In this document: piece after piece, positions 50,237 through 61,002 of the stretch | How the letters are laid out: each line of letters opens with the position of its first letter | Position numbering within the stretch: position 1 is the first letter of the stretch | Assembly (NCBI GenBank): GCA_000827265.1 | Contig: KN834755.1 | Location: forward strand, 1,006,320 to 1,070,319 | From: Collybiopsis luxurians FD-317 M1 | Taxonomy: Eukaryota > Basidiomycota > Agaricomycetes > Agaricales > Omphalotaceae | Direction: 5' to 3' | Length of the DNA: 64,000 nt | The notes under the pieces: generated by a model | The model's database searches: none | What the model was told of the DNA's origin: nothing | The model's input: only the letters and a program-made list of their open reading frames with translations | Position numbers and translations under genes: made by a program

Positions 50237-51024
50237 CAAGGGGTGGTTGGGTTGTGATCCCATGATATTGGGTTGGTCAGTCAGTATCTCGGTCTGGGCC
50301 TTAAAAAAAATTTATATGAGCAATTTTTTGGTCTATTTTTTTTTTTTTGGATTTCCACTGCTATGAAACATGTAATAACAGCATCTAAGTACCTACAGAC
50401 TGCCAGAGACCCTTTAAATATATAGAAAGTTTGTGCATGAGGATGTGGTGACTGATTCTGTCAGTGATGCAAGCTAAAATATTAGCACTCACTGGGCACT
50501 TCTGCCTTACATCTCACAGTTTCAGTCTTCATATTGACAATATGCAACCCTACATCACAAAAAATCAAATAACCATTGTAATTGTAGATATCACTCCCAA
50601 CTAGCTCATACATAGCTGACACTAACAGCAACTAATGTAGGTGAGTAACCTCCCAATGAACTCTTTGTGCATTGACATACCTACAAATTCTCAGTTCCAC
50701 CTGAAATGCACAGGGCTTTCTCGCTGCAAAAATAACTGGATTTGCAATGCTAGTAACTCAACACAGTCAAAGAGGGGAAAACAATAGAGTTTTATTGGTT
50801 TTAGATAGAGCAATAGGTATCTTGTATTGATGATTAAAGGAGAAAGGAAGAGGGCAGATAATAACTGGTGTCATTGAGAACATCCAAGTATTTGCATGAC
50901 TCATTACTTGGGAATGACCTTCCCAATTTGGTAGTCATGTGCATTGTCAGTTGGTTGGTATCTCAGTGTCGATCTTAAAAAATTTGGACCCGATATACCA
51001 GGATCATGACCAGACCACCCCTTG
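50237..51024. mobile_element. hAT-like non-autonomous transposon
   Basis: The left end is CAAGGGGTGGTTGGGTTGTG and the reverse complement of the right end is CAAGGGGTGGTCTGGTCATG; similarity continues for about 36 bases. ACTGCTGC flanks it on both sides (50229-50236 and 51025-51032). An 8-bp duplication with CA-starting inverted repeats points to the hAT superfamily. Deleting the element and one duplication joins VGTAA to AILCPMG of the aminotransferase in frame. 788 bp, no transposase frame. Confidence 0.85.
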
Positions 51025-51371
51025 ACTGCTGCTATTCTCTGTCCCATGGGCATGATTGAGTTTGAGGGAGAAGAGTCCAAGTTACCTTCAGCTGAGGCCA
51101 ATGATTTTACTTTTACTGAAGCTGGAGCTTCCCACTCCAATGGACACATTGATCTTCTCTTGTTGATTCAAAGAAGTCAAAGGTGCTGGGGAAGGAGTTG
51201 ATCAAGGAGAGAGGAAAGATTGCTTTACCAGTGTATGAGAAGGGGATTGGACCTATTGCAAGTGCATTGAGGGAGAGGATTCTGGACATTCAGGCAGGGA
51301 GAGTTTCTTTCACTGGGTTTACAATAGAGGAGAGTAGGCAAGGGGTGTCTTGGAGTATTGAGTGTGTTTGA

Positions 51372-51947
51372 GCACTTTGTGCACAATCACAGGCAATAGG
51401 TCAGTAATGACAAGTGGTTTGAAAATGAGAAAGAAGTTGAGTTATGCCCAAATGTCTATACATGGAATGAACTACAATGATGATTGCTAATGTGTATTAG
51501 CTGCAATGTATCAGATGTTGGCTCACTGCCTTTTGACCTTTGAGTTTGTCTGCTCAGGTGATAGCTTCAGCTGGAAAGGTGTGTACAAGTAATTCTGCTC
51601 AAAGTGACTTGTTAGAATCAGGGTACTATTATCCAGCAGTGAATTCTATCATTGTTCTCATGGTGGTCAACAGCATGGGACCAATCAATCCACTGGCACT
51701 GCACCAAGGCAAAAGAGAATATTTCCTCTTGAGGTGTTGAAATGCAAGCTGAAAGATAAGATTTGGTCCAGCAATAAGCTAAATATGGGCCCACAAAAAC
51801 AGGTGCCAAAAGATTATGTTTCAGTCCAAGTTTCACTGCAGCCATTCTCCTTCCTTTGTTTCACAAAAATACAAGCCAAATTATAAGACTATCCTTTTTC
51901 TTCTGTATCCCCCAAAAACAACATTTTAGTTCTGAAGAAACCTACAA
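51372..51947. other. Spacer, no gene recognised
   Basis: AT-rich sequence after the aminotransferase remnant; a 66-codon frame at 51540-51740 has no known domain. Confidence 0.3.
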
Positions 51948-52825
51948 CATCAGGAAAAAGGTCCTATAGCCCAGGCTTATATGGGTTGTTATCTGATGGC
52001 CTAAGGCTTCTCAAGGCTTCTCAGGGGTCCTAGGTTGTCTAGGCTACCCAGGATGCCAAGGGACACCCCCCAATTCCTGAGCACTCTCAGGTTGCCTGAG
52101 GGTCCCTGAGGATCCCTGAGGCTTCCCTGGAGATCCCTGGGGCATCCTGAGGGCTCTAAAATGTGAATGCAAAATAATATTGTATATTCTCATCTCTTTC
52201 TATTCTTACTCTACTATACCTCATTCTATATATTATTCTACTCTATCTCATATTGTATTTAACTCAACTTTTTGTATTCAACTACTATATCTACAGATTA
52301 TTATCAGTTATTATACATAATTGTACACTGTTATATAGTACTGTATAGTAGTTTAAGCTTTATAATAACCTAACATACTCAAGTACAGTATATCAGTATA
52401 GTACAGAACCTATAAATACATATATAGTGTGGATACTATTAGTTATAATAAGGGTGAACATATTTTGATCATGCGAAAAGTATTTTGATTGTAGACAGTT
52501 CACAGTGAGCACATCATGTGATTTATTTTAAAAGCTCAAACCTGTATGGATCTGCAGCCAAATAAATGTTTTTATTGTGGATTTATACAATACTATTACA
52601 CAGCTATATATTTGAAATACAATTTTGTGTTATATGTATTATTTCAAATACCTGTGTCCCAGAGATCCCCAGGGATCCCCAAAGTGCCCTCAGGAAGCCC
52701 TCAGGAACTCCTAGGGATATCTCAGACATCTCTCAGAGAGCCTAGGATTTGGCCTATTTCCTGAGAGTCCTCAAGCTCCCTCAGGCTTCCAATATTTGCC
52801 TGGGCTTTAGGTCATTTTCCTGATG
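51948..52825. mobile_element. CATCAGG small transposon, copy D
   Basis: CATCAGGAAAAAGG...CATTTTCCTGATG, flanked by AA/AA (51946-51947, 52826-52827). Length 878 bp. It is close to copy C in both arms and in the core (GATTGTAGACAGTTCACAGT at 52487). Confidence 0.85.
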
Positions 52826-52827
52826 AA

Positions 52828-53354
52828 GCACTGTCAGTGGCATTGGGAAAGTGGGCACAGTTTAAAGAGAGCACAAGACTCAGGCTGCAAAAGACATGGA
52901 ATGTCTATAATACAAGTGAGTACAGCCATTACCTACTCTTCTCTGATCATCATGGAGATGTATCTTTAATATTTGGCACTTGGCAGACTGGACACTCCTT
53001 GCTCTTTGTTCAATAATTGCTTTTCATTCAGCCCATTTGTCCTCCCTTCCTCACCTGCTCTTGATACCAAACAAACCAGTCTTCACAAACATCACAGCAA
53101 TGAGGAAAATACTTTGCTTGTCTCCTGGTGCATTTCTGATCATGCCAACTTTGACTGATTATCTGGAAGCCTGAATTTCTTGACAGTATGTCACACAACT
53201 AAAGCTACATCTTGAAACTTGACCAATTTTTTTCAGCTATTCTACACCTTCCCTTCCTTTGCTGTAATGAACAATGTTCAAGTGCACTGACACCTTGTAC
53301 CACCACCAGCCAATGCCCCAGGTTGTTATTTGCACTTTCACTCTTCATAAATAT
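52828..53354. other. Spacer, no gene recognised
   Basis: Two overlapping frames at 52973-53174 are partly hydrophobic but match nothing I know. No repeat relation to the rest of the window seen. Confidence 0.3.
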
Positions 53355-53587
53355 TGTGGATCAATGATGTCACATGTCTGAAGATCTGATATGCATTAAT
53401 AATGGTACACGCCGATGCAGTACATAGTGTATGCACTGCATATAGGCTCATTACTAATCACCCAGTAACTTGTAGCAATTTGTAGAATATTCTAGTAGTT
53501 TTGTACTTAGGTATAAAGGCTCGAATGAGAGCCAGCAAATACAAGTTCTATTATTATTTCGTACCCACTCATAACCCATAATCCACA
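53355..53587 (+). repeat. Solo LTR
   Basis: It begins TGTGGAT and ends ATCCACA, a perfect 7-bp TG...CA inverted pair. A TATA-like GTATAAAGG lies at 53511. No coding sequence is attached, so this is a solo LTR left by recombination. The flanks AATAT and ATAAT do not match exactly, so the 5-bp target duplication is uncertain. It keeps several CpG sites, unlike its surroundings, which suggests a recent insertion. Confidence 0.65.
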
Positions 53588-54755
53588 ATAATAAACTCAG
53601 GAAGTGAATGGTACTTTCCATTTGTATCATGTAGGTCTTTTTTCTGTGATATTGTTCACTTTTAGAGTCTCACCCTCATCCAGGCTGTCATGAACCGGTC
53701 AGTCATTTATCATGGTGTGATCTTGATTTGACTGCTCTCCAGATGTGGTGCTTTGTTTCCACTGCTCAATCAAATTATTCTCTTGTGGTGCTGGTACAGA
53801 GTTCAGGCATGGAGGGCAAATAGTAAAAATTATTTGGCATATGTGTCTCTTCCACTCAAGGTTGTTGTTCTTCACTGACGATTCTCATTTAGCATGCTTT
53901 TATCAAGAATACATTCAGTAGTAATGCTTCAACAGAAATAAACAAATTTAGTCAGTTTCCTATAAACTGTTGGTGTAATGTATTGATCCTATGCACAAAC
54001 TTTCTAGTTCCCTTCATTATCTTTTGGACAATTTCATTGCCTGTGTTTTTATTGTACCTTGAACAATATGTCACTTGGTAGAGCCTTTGGCTGTCTTCAT
54101 ACTAAATTTTTCATAATTATTGTATTCCAGCAATAGTGCTCATTGTTACCATTGCTGCCTTTCTAATTTTTCATCTGAGCTCTGGCCAAACAAGGCATTG
54201 TAGGGCCTTTGTGGAAAATGCCCAAAGAAGTCTATGTGGCATAGGACAACTTACTGGCTCTCAGCTTAGCTGGACCATGATGCATATGATCACAAGTAGG
54301 ATAGGTGGATAGGCTGGGGGAATTCTGTGCTAGTCACTGGTTTGTGTATATCCTTCTGGCTTGGACAACAATTGCTCACTTCTCAACCCCACTTACTCAG
54401 ATTTTTCTTGTTCTGCAGTCCATCCTGGAGATCAAATGTGGGGGTAGATATTCATCATCCCTCTTAGTTTATTCAGCTCAAATCTTTTGGGTATCATCGT
54501 GACTTCAGGAGCTTGAGAATTCTGGATAAGGATAAGCTAATCTTTCTGGTAAATTTGCCTCTCTATGTGCACTCATGAAGCCCAGACATTCAGGAAATCC
54601 TATGATCTTTTCAAAGCTATACAGATGCACAGTGGCAGCAGAGCTTGAGCTGTGATGTTCTTTGCTTTTGTGTTCCTGCTTTCCCAGATGTGCATAAACA
54701 TCATCACTTGTGGGACTGTTGATGGGATGGATTTGGTAGCATTGTTATCTCAGTG
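53588..54755. other. AT-rich region, no gene recognised
   Basis: A 65-codon frame at 54305-54502 has hydrophobic stretches but no recognised family. No repeat boundaries seen. Confidence 0.3.
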
Positions 54756-54989
54756 CATCAGGAAAAACCTTAAAGCCCAGGCTACCCAGGCTGGCCAGGG
54801 GACACCCCCTAAATACTAGGCAACCTCAGGCTCTCTGAGCATCCTGAGGCCATCTCAAAGCCATTTTCAACTGGCCTCAGAGATCCCAGGGAGCCCAGGT
54901 CACCCCAGGGATCCTCAGGGATCTTGAGGTTCCCTAGGATTTGGGGGGTGTCCCTGGGCAGCCTGGGCTTCAGGACATTTTTCCCGATG
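54756..54989. mobile_element. CATCAGG small transposon, copy E (short form)
   Basis: CATCAGGAAAAACC...CATTTTTCCCGATG, flanked by TG/TG (54754-54755, 54990-54991). Only 234 bp: it has the two arms without the AT-rich core of the long copies. The arms are largely self-complementary (GCCCAGGCTACCCAGGCT on the left; the right reads the reverse complement of GCCCAGGCTGCCCAGGGA), so the whole unit can fold into one hairpin. It lies about 50 bp before the SDR pseudogene and may have separated it from its start. Confidence 0.85.
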
Positions 54990-55037
54990 TGATTGACTCT
55001 GTTTATAACACTATTATCCAAGTTGCACTAGGAAGGC

Positions 55038-55889
55038 ATGTTCAATGAAGCAGTGAAAGGAGTAGATGCTGTAATACATACAGCTTCACCTGTAATGCTC
55101 AGTGCCAAAGCTGACCCCCAAGGCAAGCTGTAAATTAATTTTACTAGTTTCTTACATTTTACCATTGATGTAGAGATCATCCAGCCAGCTGTCCAAGGCA
55201 CTCAGCACTCTCAACAGCACTCTCAAGCATGGAAATGACACTGTCCAGTAACTTGCTTTTCTTTCTTCTACTGCAGCAGTTCTCAAAGTTGAATCACAGC
55301 TGACAATTTTCAATAAAGAGAATTGGAATGATGAGTCAGTAAGACTAGCAGAGAAGCTGGGTAGAAAGGCCTTGCCAAAGTCCAAGTATCAAGCTAATAA
55401 ATCTTCAGCCAAAAGGAGTATGCCTCACTTATCTGCAATAAATCTTTTTTCTTCCTCTAATTGTTTCCCCTTAGCTGCATTGAAATTCTTAGATGATAAC
55501 AAAGAGAAACTTAAGTGAGACTTGGTCACCTTGAATCCTCCATTTGTAAGTAGTCTCACTTTCTGAATTGGTACTCTAGCTAGAACAATTGACAGGTATT
55601 TGGGCCAGTCATACACAATGTTCACAATCTGTCTGTGCTCAATGTCACCACTGCAATGATGTATGATACTGTTACCAGTTCCAGAAGATATGCCAAAGAC
55701 CTCATTGTGGAAAACTGCTGGATCAATGTAAGAGACCTAGCTGAGGCACATGCATTGGGCTTGGAGAAGGAGGGTGTAGCAAATGAAAGGAAATTTTTGA
55801 CTGCTGGGCCTAATATGCGGCAAGAATGGGGTAAGCAAACTTCAGTTTTCAATGCTTCTGTTAGGAGTATGCAAAGCTGGTTTGGCTGA
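55038..55889 (+). pseudogene. Extended SDR (GRE2 / cinnamoyl-CoA reductase-like) pseudogene
   Basis: The frames read MFNEAVKGVDAVIHTASPVM, then DDNKEKLK-x-DLVTLNPPFV, then WINVRDLAEAHALGLEKE and FLTAGP. These are conserved stretches of the NADPH-dependent ketone/aldehyde reductase group within extended short-chain dehydrogenases: VDAVIHTASP after the Rossmann half, LNPPF(V)-G region, and W-x-(N/D)VRDLAEAH. The N-terminal GxxGxxG region and the YxxxK site are not found intact, and stops and frame changes are frequent. The C-terminal end is lost before the foldback that starts near 55944. Confidence 0.7.
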
Positions 55890-56337
55890 TGGTGTTGGGA
55901 GCAGGTTTTGACTGGATTGGAGAAGAATAGGACTATTTATACTGTTATTGACCTCACTAGAGTTGTGAGTCCTGATGAATGAGCAAGACTTCAAGTCTAG
56001 GACTTAAAGTATAGAATTAAGTCAGGATAGAGCTGGGATTGAATCAAAGCTGAACTGAAAGAAAGGAGGTAATTCAAGTTGATTTTGAAACTAAAGAATG
56101 TTCAGGTCACACTGTCAGTGGGCTGGAATATTACTGCTGTAAAAGGTTAGGTAATATAATATATTTTTCCTAGGAATTTTAGTACTTTTTTTCAGAATTA
56201 ATATCTCTCATATTGCCTTGATAAAAGGCATGGGAGTATTTCACATTTATTGGCATCCATTTTGACAGAGAAATTATGTGTATTATGGCATCTATTTTGC
56301 CGGAATTTTTAATGACTTTTCCATATTTTTTTCCTAG

Positions 56338-56375
56338 GTAATTTCTTTGTTATGTGGCAATAACAAAGAAATTAC
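56338..56375. other. Perfect 16-bp hairpin near the foldback centre
   Basis: GTAATTTCTTTGTTAT, a 6-base loop (GTGGCA), then ATAACAAAGAAATTAC, an exact reverse complement. It sits just after the left arm of the foldback. Confidence 0.85.
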
Positions 56376-56850
56376 TCTGGGGAAAAGGTATATATTATGG
56401 CACCAAAAAGCAACAGGCAATCATTCAGCCCTAACACTTGGTCATTGCCCATTGCTTTTTGCAGCTGTGATATGTAATTTATGTCTCATGTGATATTTTT
56501 TGATATTGCTATTCCTTTTACAGAAGCAATATGAAAGAAATCACATGGGAAAAAAAAGGAAAAATCATTAAAATTCCAGCAAAATAGATGCCATAATACA
56601 TGTGATTTTTTCATTGAGATAGACACCAATAAATGCAAAATATTCCCATGCTTTTTACTAAGGCAATATGAGAGATATTAATTCTGAAAAAAATGCTGAA
56701 AAAATATATTATATTACCTAACATTTTACAGCAGTAATATTCCAGCCCACTGGCAGTGCAACCTGAACATTCTTTAGTTTCAGAATCAACTTGGATTACC
56801 TCCTTTCTTTCAGTTCAGCTCTGATTCAATCCCAATTCTATCCTGACTTG

Positions 56851-57117
56851 TTGGAGAATGTGCAAGAACATTCTAGAGTCATATTGACTCATGTACTGCA
56901 ATGCACAGCAGTGCACAGCAACCTGGAAGTAAGTAGATTTATGACCTATTGCACAGGAATGCACAGTATGTAGTCAATGTAAGACATACTAGTAGCATAG
57001 CCTTTATAACTCATTATGAGTCATTTGTAGTATATAAAGGAGGCCTCAAGCCTGAGTTGGGGTAGTCTCAATTCTACTTCCCACTATTGCCTCTCACTGC
57101 CCTATAACCTGCTAAAA
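56851..57117 (+). repeat. Solo LTR nested in the foldback
   Basis: Begins TGTTGGAGAATGTGC, has a TATATAAAGG promoter-like box at 57031-57040 and ends GCTAAAA. TGACT flanks it on both sides (56846-56850 and 57118-57122), a 5-bp target duplication typical of LTR elements, and the left arm of the foldback shows the uninterrupted site. The end lacks the usual CA, perhaps through mutation. The start resembles copia-type LTRs. Confidence 0.75.
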
Positions 57118-57207
57118 TGACTCAATTCTATACTTTAAGTCCCAGACTTGAAGTCTTGCTCATTTGTCAGGACTCACAACTTTAGTGAGGACATTGTCAA
57201 TAAGGTG

Positions 57208-58438
57208 TGAACTTTAGCTATATCCATAATGGAGATGCAAGTGATACTGGGTAAGATGGTTCCATTGAGATGGGGAAAGGAAATTGGTTGTAAAAAGGTG
57301 AGGAGCACCTTTCATTCCTTTCATGTTTACACAATGGTTTCTCATATAATAAACTTACTATCCTAGACATACCACAATATCAATGGTTTCTGATATCACC
57401 TCAAAAAGGCACCTGTATCATATGTGAACTACCCTCATCTGCTCAGAATGAAGACAGGGAGGATGAACAGCCATCAGTGCATTCTACATCATTTTCCACC
57501 TTTACCTCCTCTGAACCCTCTATGATCCTCCAATATCAATATCCTTATTCACACAGACCTGCATTTGCACCTGTACTGACTGGCTCCATCACTCTTATGC
57601 TAATTAACTATCTTGTTCCCACCTCTCTTCCAGCTCCTCCTGCTATTGCTGCACTTTCTGTTCCTGTGCTCTCGCTACAATTCCTGCTCCTACCCTTGCC
57701 CCTCACCCATCTTCAGCTTTTACTCTCCCTCCAAGTCTAGCACCCACATCCCTCCTCATATCCCCACACCCCCTCTGCACAATCCAAGTATCTCCCCCTC
57801 CTCTCCTTCCCTCTTCTCCTCCTCTCCTCTACTGCTATTGGCTTCATCTTTATCCTCATCCTTATCCCTCTCATCATCATCATTGTCAATATCTTCATCT
57901 TCACCAATCTTACCCATTACTCCCTGAGACACATACATGAACTACAGGCTAATGCCCTTACCCAGACAAGCAATTGTCTCTAGCCCTACTAGTACTCATA
58001 CCTGTACTAATGCCTGTACCTGAAATAGTCCCTGTACAGGTATTGACACTTCCCAGAAAAGGGGTGGCCTGACTGTGAAGGGGTGGAAAGGACCCAGTGA
58101 GGAAGTGGATAACAAAGTTACCGGGAGGGGGACAGGAAAAGTGAGATCACCTTCTCCAAATTGAAGCTTGAGCCTGTTGACAATCATCAATGGCAAGGTC
58201 AAGTCAGATTCAGCCTCAGCCTTAGATTTGGATTTGGATTCAGAATTGGAATCATATTCAGGCCCCCACAACTCTCCTTCTCCACCATCCTATCCTTCTT
58301 GAGTTTCTTCCCATAGTACCAGCACTAGTAGTACCAGTACTGTTTACACAATTGTGACCACAGCAACTCCAACCTCAACCTCATTCCTGATCCATCTATC
58401 CCTGCTGTTGTCAAGGCCATTACCATTACCTCTTACTA
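57208..58438. other. Pyrimidine-rich region, no gene recognised
   Basis: Long CT-rich tracts (about 57600-57910) give low-complexity Ser/Leu/Pro frames on the plus strand and acidic frames on the minus strand. These are composition effects; nothing is recognised as a gene. Confidence 0.35.
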
Positions 58439-58661
58439 ATCAGAAAAAAGCCCTAAAGCCCAGGGTATCCAGGCTTGCCAGGGGACATCCCCTAAATCCT
58501 AGGCAACCTTGGGTTCTCTGAGCATTCTGAGGCCATTTTAAAGCCATTTTCAACTGGCCTCAAAGGTCCCAGGGAGCCCAGGTCACCCCAAGAATCCTCA
58601 GGGATCTTGAGACTTCCTAGGTGTCTCTGGGCAGCCTGGGCTTCAGGTCATTTTTCCTGAT
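58439..58661. mobile_element. CATCAGG small transposon, copy F (short form)
   Basis: ATCAGAAAAAAG...TTTTTCCTGAT, flanked by TA/TA (58437-58438, 58662-58663). It closely resembles copy E along its length. The outermost C/G of the family terminus is absent at both ends. Length 223 bp. The sides join to CTTACTAGTAATG if one TA is removed, so the apparent longer palindrome at the ends is probably a property of the target. Confidence 0.8.
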
Positions 58662-61002
58662 TAGTAATGCCTCCACAAATTGCACAGTTGAGCAGTAGGA
58701 GCAGAATGGAGAGAATGATGGCCACAGTGGCAGTGATAAGTGTGGAGTTGTAGGTGCCTGCAGTGAATGGGGCAACTCAAACTTGGAAGCAGTAGTGGGT
58801 TCACAGGGGTTTTTCTCTTACAGCCAATATGGATTCTCACCTGGAGGTCCATTTGTGAATGATGGAGATGGGAGAAAGGTGTTGGTGGAGATGGAGCATA
58901 TAGATGGACAGGGATATGAACATGAACATGGGACAAAGTTCTTTTCTGACCCTCACTCATTGACCTGGGCTTATTTACTCTGTCAGTGTCACTCTGTCTG
59001 TTGGCCTTCCATTTGCTCATTTGCTTATTTGCTCATTTGCTCATTTCTGCATACCATCAGCACTTTAAAAGTCATATTCTTCTCCCTGGCTCCTTGGCAA
59101 ACACTGCTCCTGCCACTGCTGCCATCGAATACCACCCAAAAGTATACTTATTTGGATGCTTTCTTTTTCCTCCTGCTCAATGCTTTCTTGTACATACTGC
59201 TCTCCTCATCATCATTCATTGTGCAGAATTGATTATCTGTGTACTACTTTATTGCCCTCCCCTTCCTTTTTCTGCATGTACTTGACCATTGGTCCACTAG
59301 TTCAGCAGTTTCATCTTGTAGTCTCTTCTCTGGACATTCTGCTCCTTCCAAAAATTACCCTACTACTCCAGTATTCCTTATCATCTGTCTGAGCCATGGC
59401 TTGATAATCCTTCCATATGATATGTACCATCCATACCATACCATATCATATATGCACTTAAGGTTTGTTCAATAAATGAACCCAATTCTGATTCCACTTC
59501 ATTGAACTTTTTTTTTTTGCTGCATTCTGATACCACCTCTACATGCTGATTTCATAGTTCAACTACTCTATGTCAATATCTGACTCTCGCTGCCTGTCAA
59601 ATTAGTATTGATACTGTGCAACTTTATGTACATACTCAATTCAAGCAACTGAATCTTCAATGCTTGAACTCTCAGTATATGTAAGGATGAGTCTGTAATG
59701 TCTCACTCAGGTCCTATCAATGCTGTTTCAGGGAAACAAAATTTAGAGACATCAAATAAAATGAGATTCATAGGCTAACATTGGTGTGATCTACATATTG
59801 CACAAGCATAGTTCCGAGTCAAGGGAAGATGGCTTGACTGAGAATAAGATAAAAGATGGTGGCAAAAACTATTAATTGGACAGTGGTGAAAATTACTTGG
59901 TTGCCCGATTAGGCACCCTCACTGGTCTCTTCCCCCACTCCCACTGCCACACTGAGCAGCTTGTGTATACCACATCTCTAATTGTCTCCCACCTGCCCAC
60001 ACATATCTTCAAGTGTTCAGCTTATGATGATAACTGCTCATTCAGGCTTGACAAATTGAATTGCGCAAAGCCAAGCTCCAGTTAAACCCAGATTAGACAT
60101 AATCCTCAGTTTCATTGTGTCTCATTTCTCCCATAGTCACATTTGGTGGACAACAAAGTCATTTATGATTATTGCATCAAGAATGTGAGTTGTTTTCTAC
60201 CTATTTGAAAATGTTCTTCAACTAGACATTGACAGTAGGATGAAATACTCTCCACCTGGATCCTGCTTCCATAAATTAATCTGGATGCAGAACAAAGAGC
60301 TTCTCAACCAAGGTTATTGGGATTTGCGCCATCATGTAACCATGCAGTTCTGCAGAGGAGGTTCTCAGAATTGTGTCGCAGCCTGGAAAGTCCACATCAA
60401 AATTTGTAGAGGTGTTACATAAATCCTTTGAATTTGCCACAGAGTATATGCGCACATCAGTTCAATTGACCACAAGTTTTGATGCACTAGGCTGTTGAAC
60501 CATGTTCATTGCTCTTCAGATAACACAGGAATATCAAACCCTGATCATGCTAAGTTGTGGAAGTTTCAGAGGCCTCAATCTTCCCACCATAAGGAATACT
60601 AGCTCGTCTGAACCTTTTTAATCAGTAAAGAGGGAAATATGTAAGATGCAAAAGCTCTATACTCATGAATCTCTTGCACCATCTAGTTACAGGGATATTG
60701 ATAACATAGTTATTGGTGAAGCATTTTAAACTTCATAAAAAAACAGTACAATTAGTACTCAAGATTTTACACATAACACATACAAATTGTATACACATGA
60801 CAGATGTACATACTGTAGAATATCAGATAGACTCTGCTGCATGCCTGGTATTGTTCTTTGCAAACTGCCTCACCACCTCATCTAACTTCTTTGACTGTGT
60901 CACTGTGGCTGTCCCAAAACCTGAACTGAATTTCCTCATTCTCTTCCAATGCCCATCCTCAGTATTTACAAATATCACAACTGATCTTGTCCAAGCCTAT
61001 GT
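58662..61002. other. Region without a recognised gene
   Basis: Frames at 58783-59232, 59876-60085 and 60240-60422 have no domain I can name. The 59876-60085 frame (HIFKCSAYDDNCSFRLDKLN) may be a trace of an old element. A TTTGCTCATTTGCTTATTTG tandem stretch lies near 59015-59045. Confidence 0.3.

Larger units (their letters stand above)
48261..51371 (+). pseudogene. Branched-chain amino-acid aminotransferase gene, interrupted by a hAT-like element
   Basis: ATG 48261 gives a Thr/Asn-rich start (MSTSLTMTTEMAIQDANAVN). After about 600 bp without matching sequence comes KLKVDLAQKFQPLPALLTLK, FGKIHTGHMLIASFNPETGW, then QYATNCFEGMK. After a frame change come ALLTLIKKLIVIKKQWI, YSLYVCPTVIGTSSTLGIA and CTWPGGTGEHKLSPNSSPGF, which holds the PLP-binding Lys. 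Then SGTILPSITCTSLMDIA, FRVGTAA, the insertion, AAILCPMGMIEFEGEESKLP and GPIASALRERILDIQAGR. This fold class IV PLP enzyme moves amino groups between branched-chain amino acids and 2-oxoglutarate. Frame changes, stops and the insertion inactivate this copy; a functional paralogue probably exists elsewhere. Confidence 0.8.
55944..57207. repeat. Large foldback (inverted repeat), with an LTR nested in one arm
   Basis: The left arm, about 55944-56337, is matched in reverse complement by about 56525-56845 plus 57123-57207. For example GTTGTGAGTCCTGATGAATG near 55962 pairs with CATTTGTCAGGACTCACAAC ending at 57180, and GGCTGGAATATTACTGCTGT near 56121 pairs with ACAGCAGTAATATTCCAGCC near 56731. The right arm is split by the LTR at 56851-57117. 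Arm similarity looks near 90 per cent. No ORF and no target duplication found. Confidence 0.8.

Noticed and set aside
50904..51149. An 81-codon minus-strand frame as a gene
   Set aside because: It spans the right end of the hAT-like element and the aminotransferase exon read in reverse; the plus-strand reading is the conserved one.
57756..57938. Highly acidic minus-strand frame (DEDIDNDDDERDKDEDKDE) as a protein
   Set aside because: It is the reverse of a long CT-rich tract, a composition effect without other coding signs.
58427..58674. Copy F seemed to have longer terminal inverted repeats (TTACTAATCAG / CTGATTAGTAA) than the rest of its family
   Set aside because: With a TA duplication the outer bases are simply a partly symmetric target; no other copy shares them.
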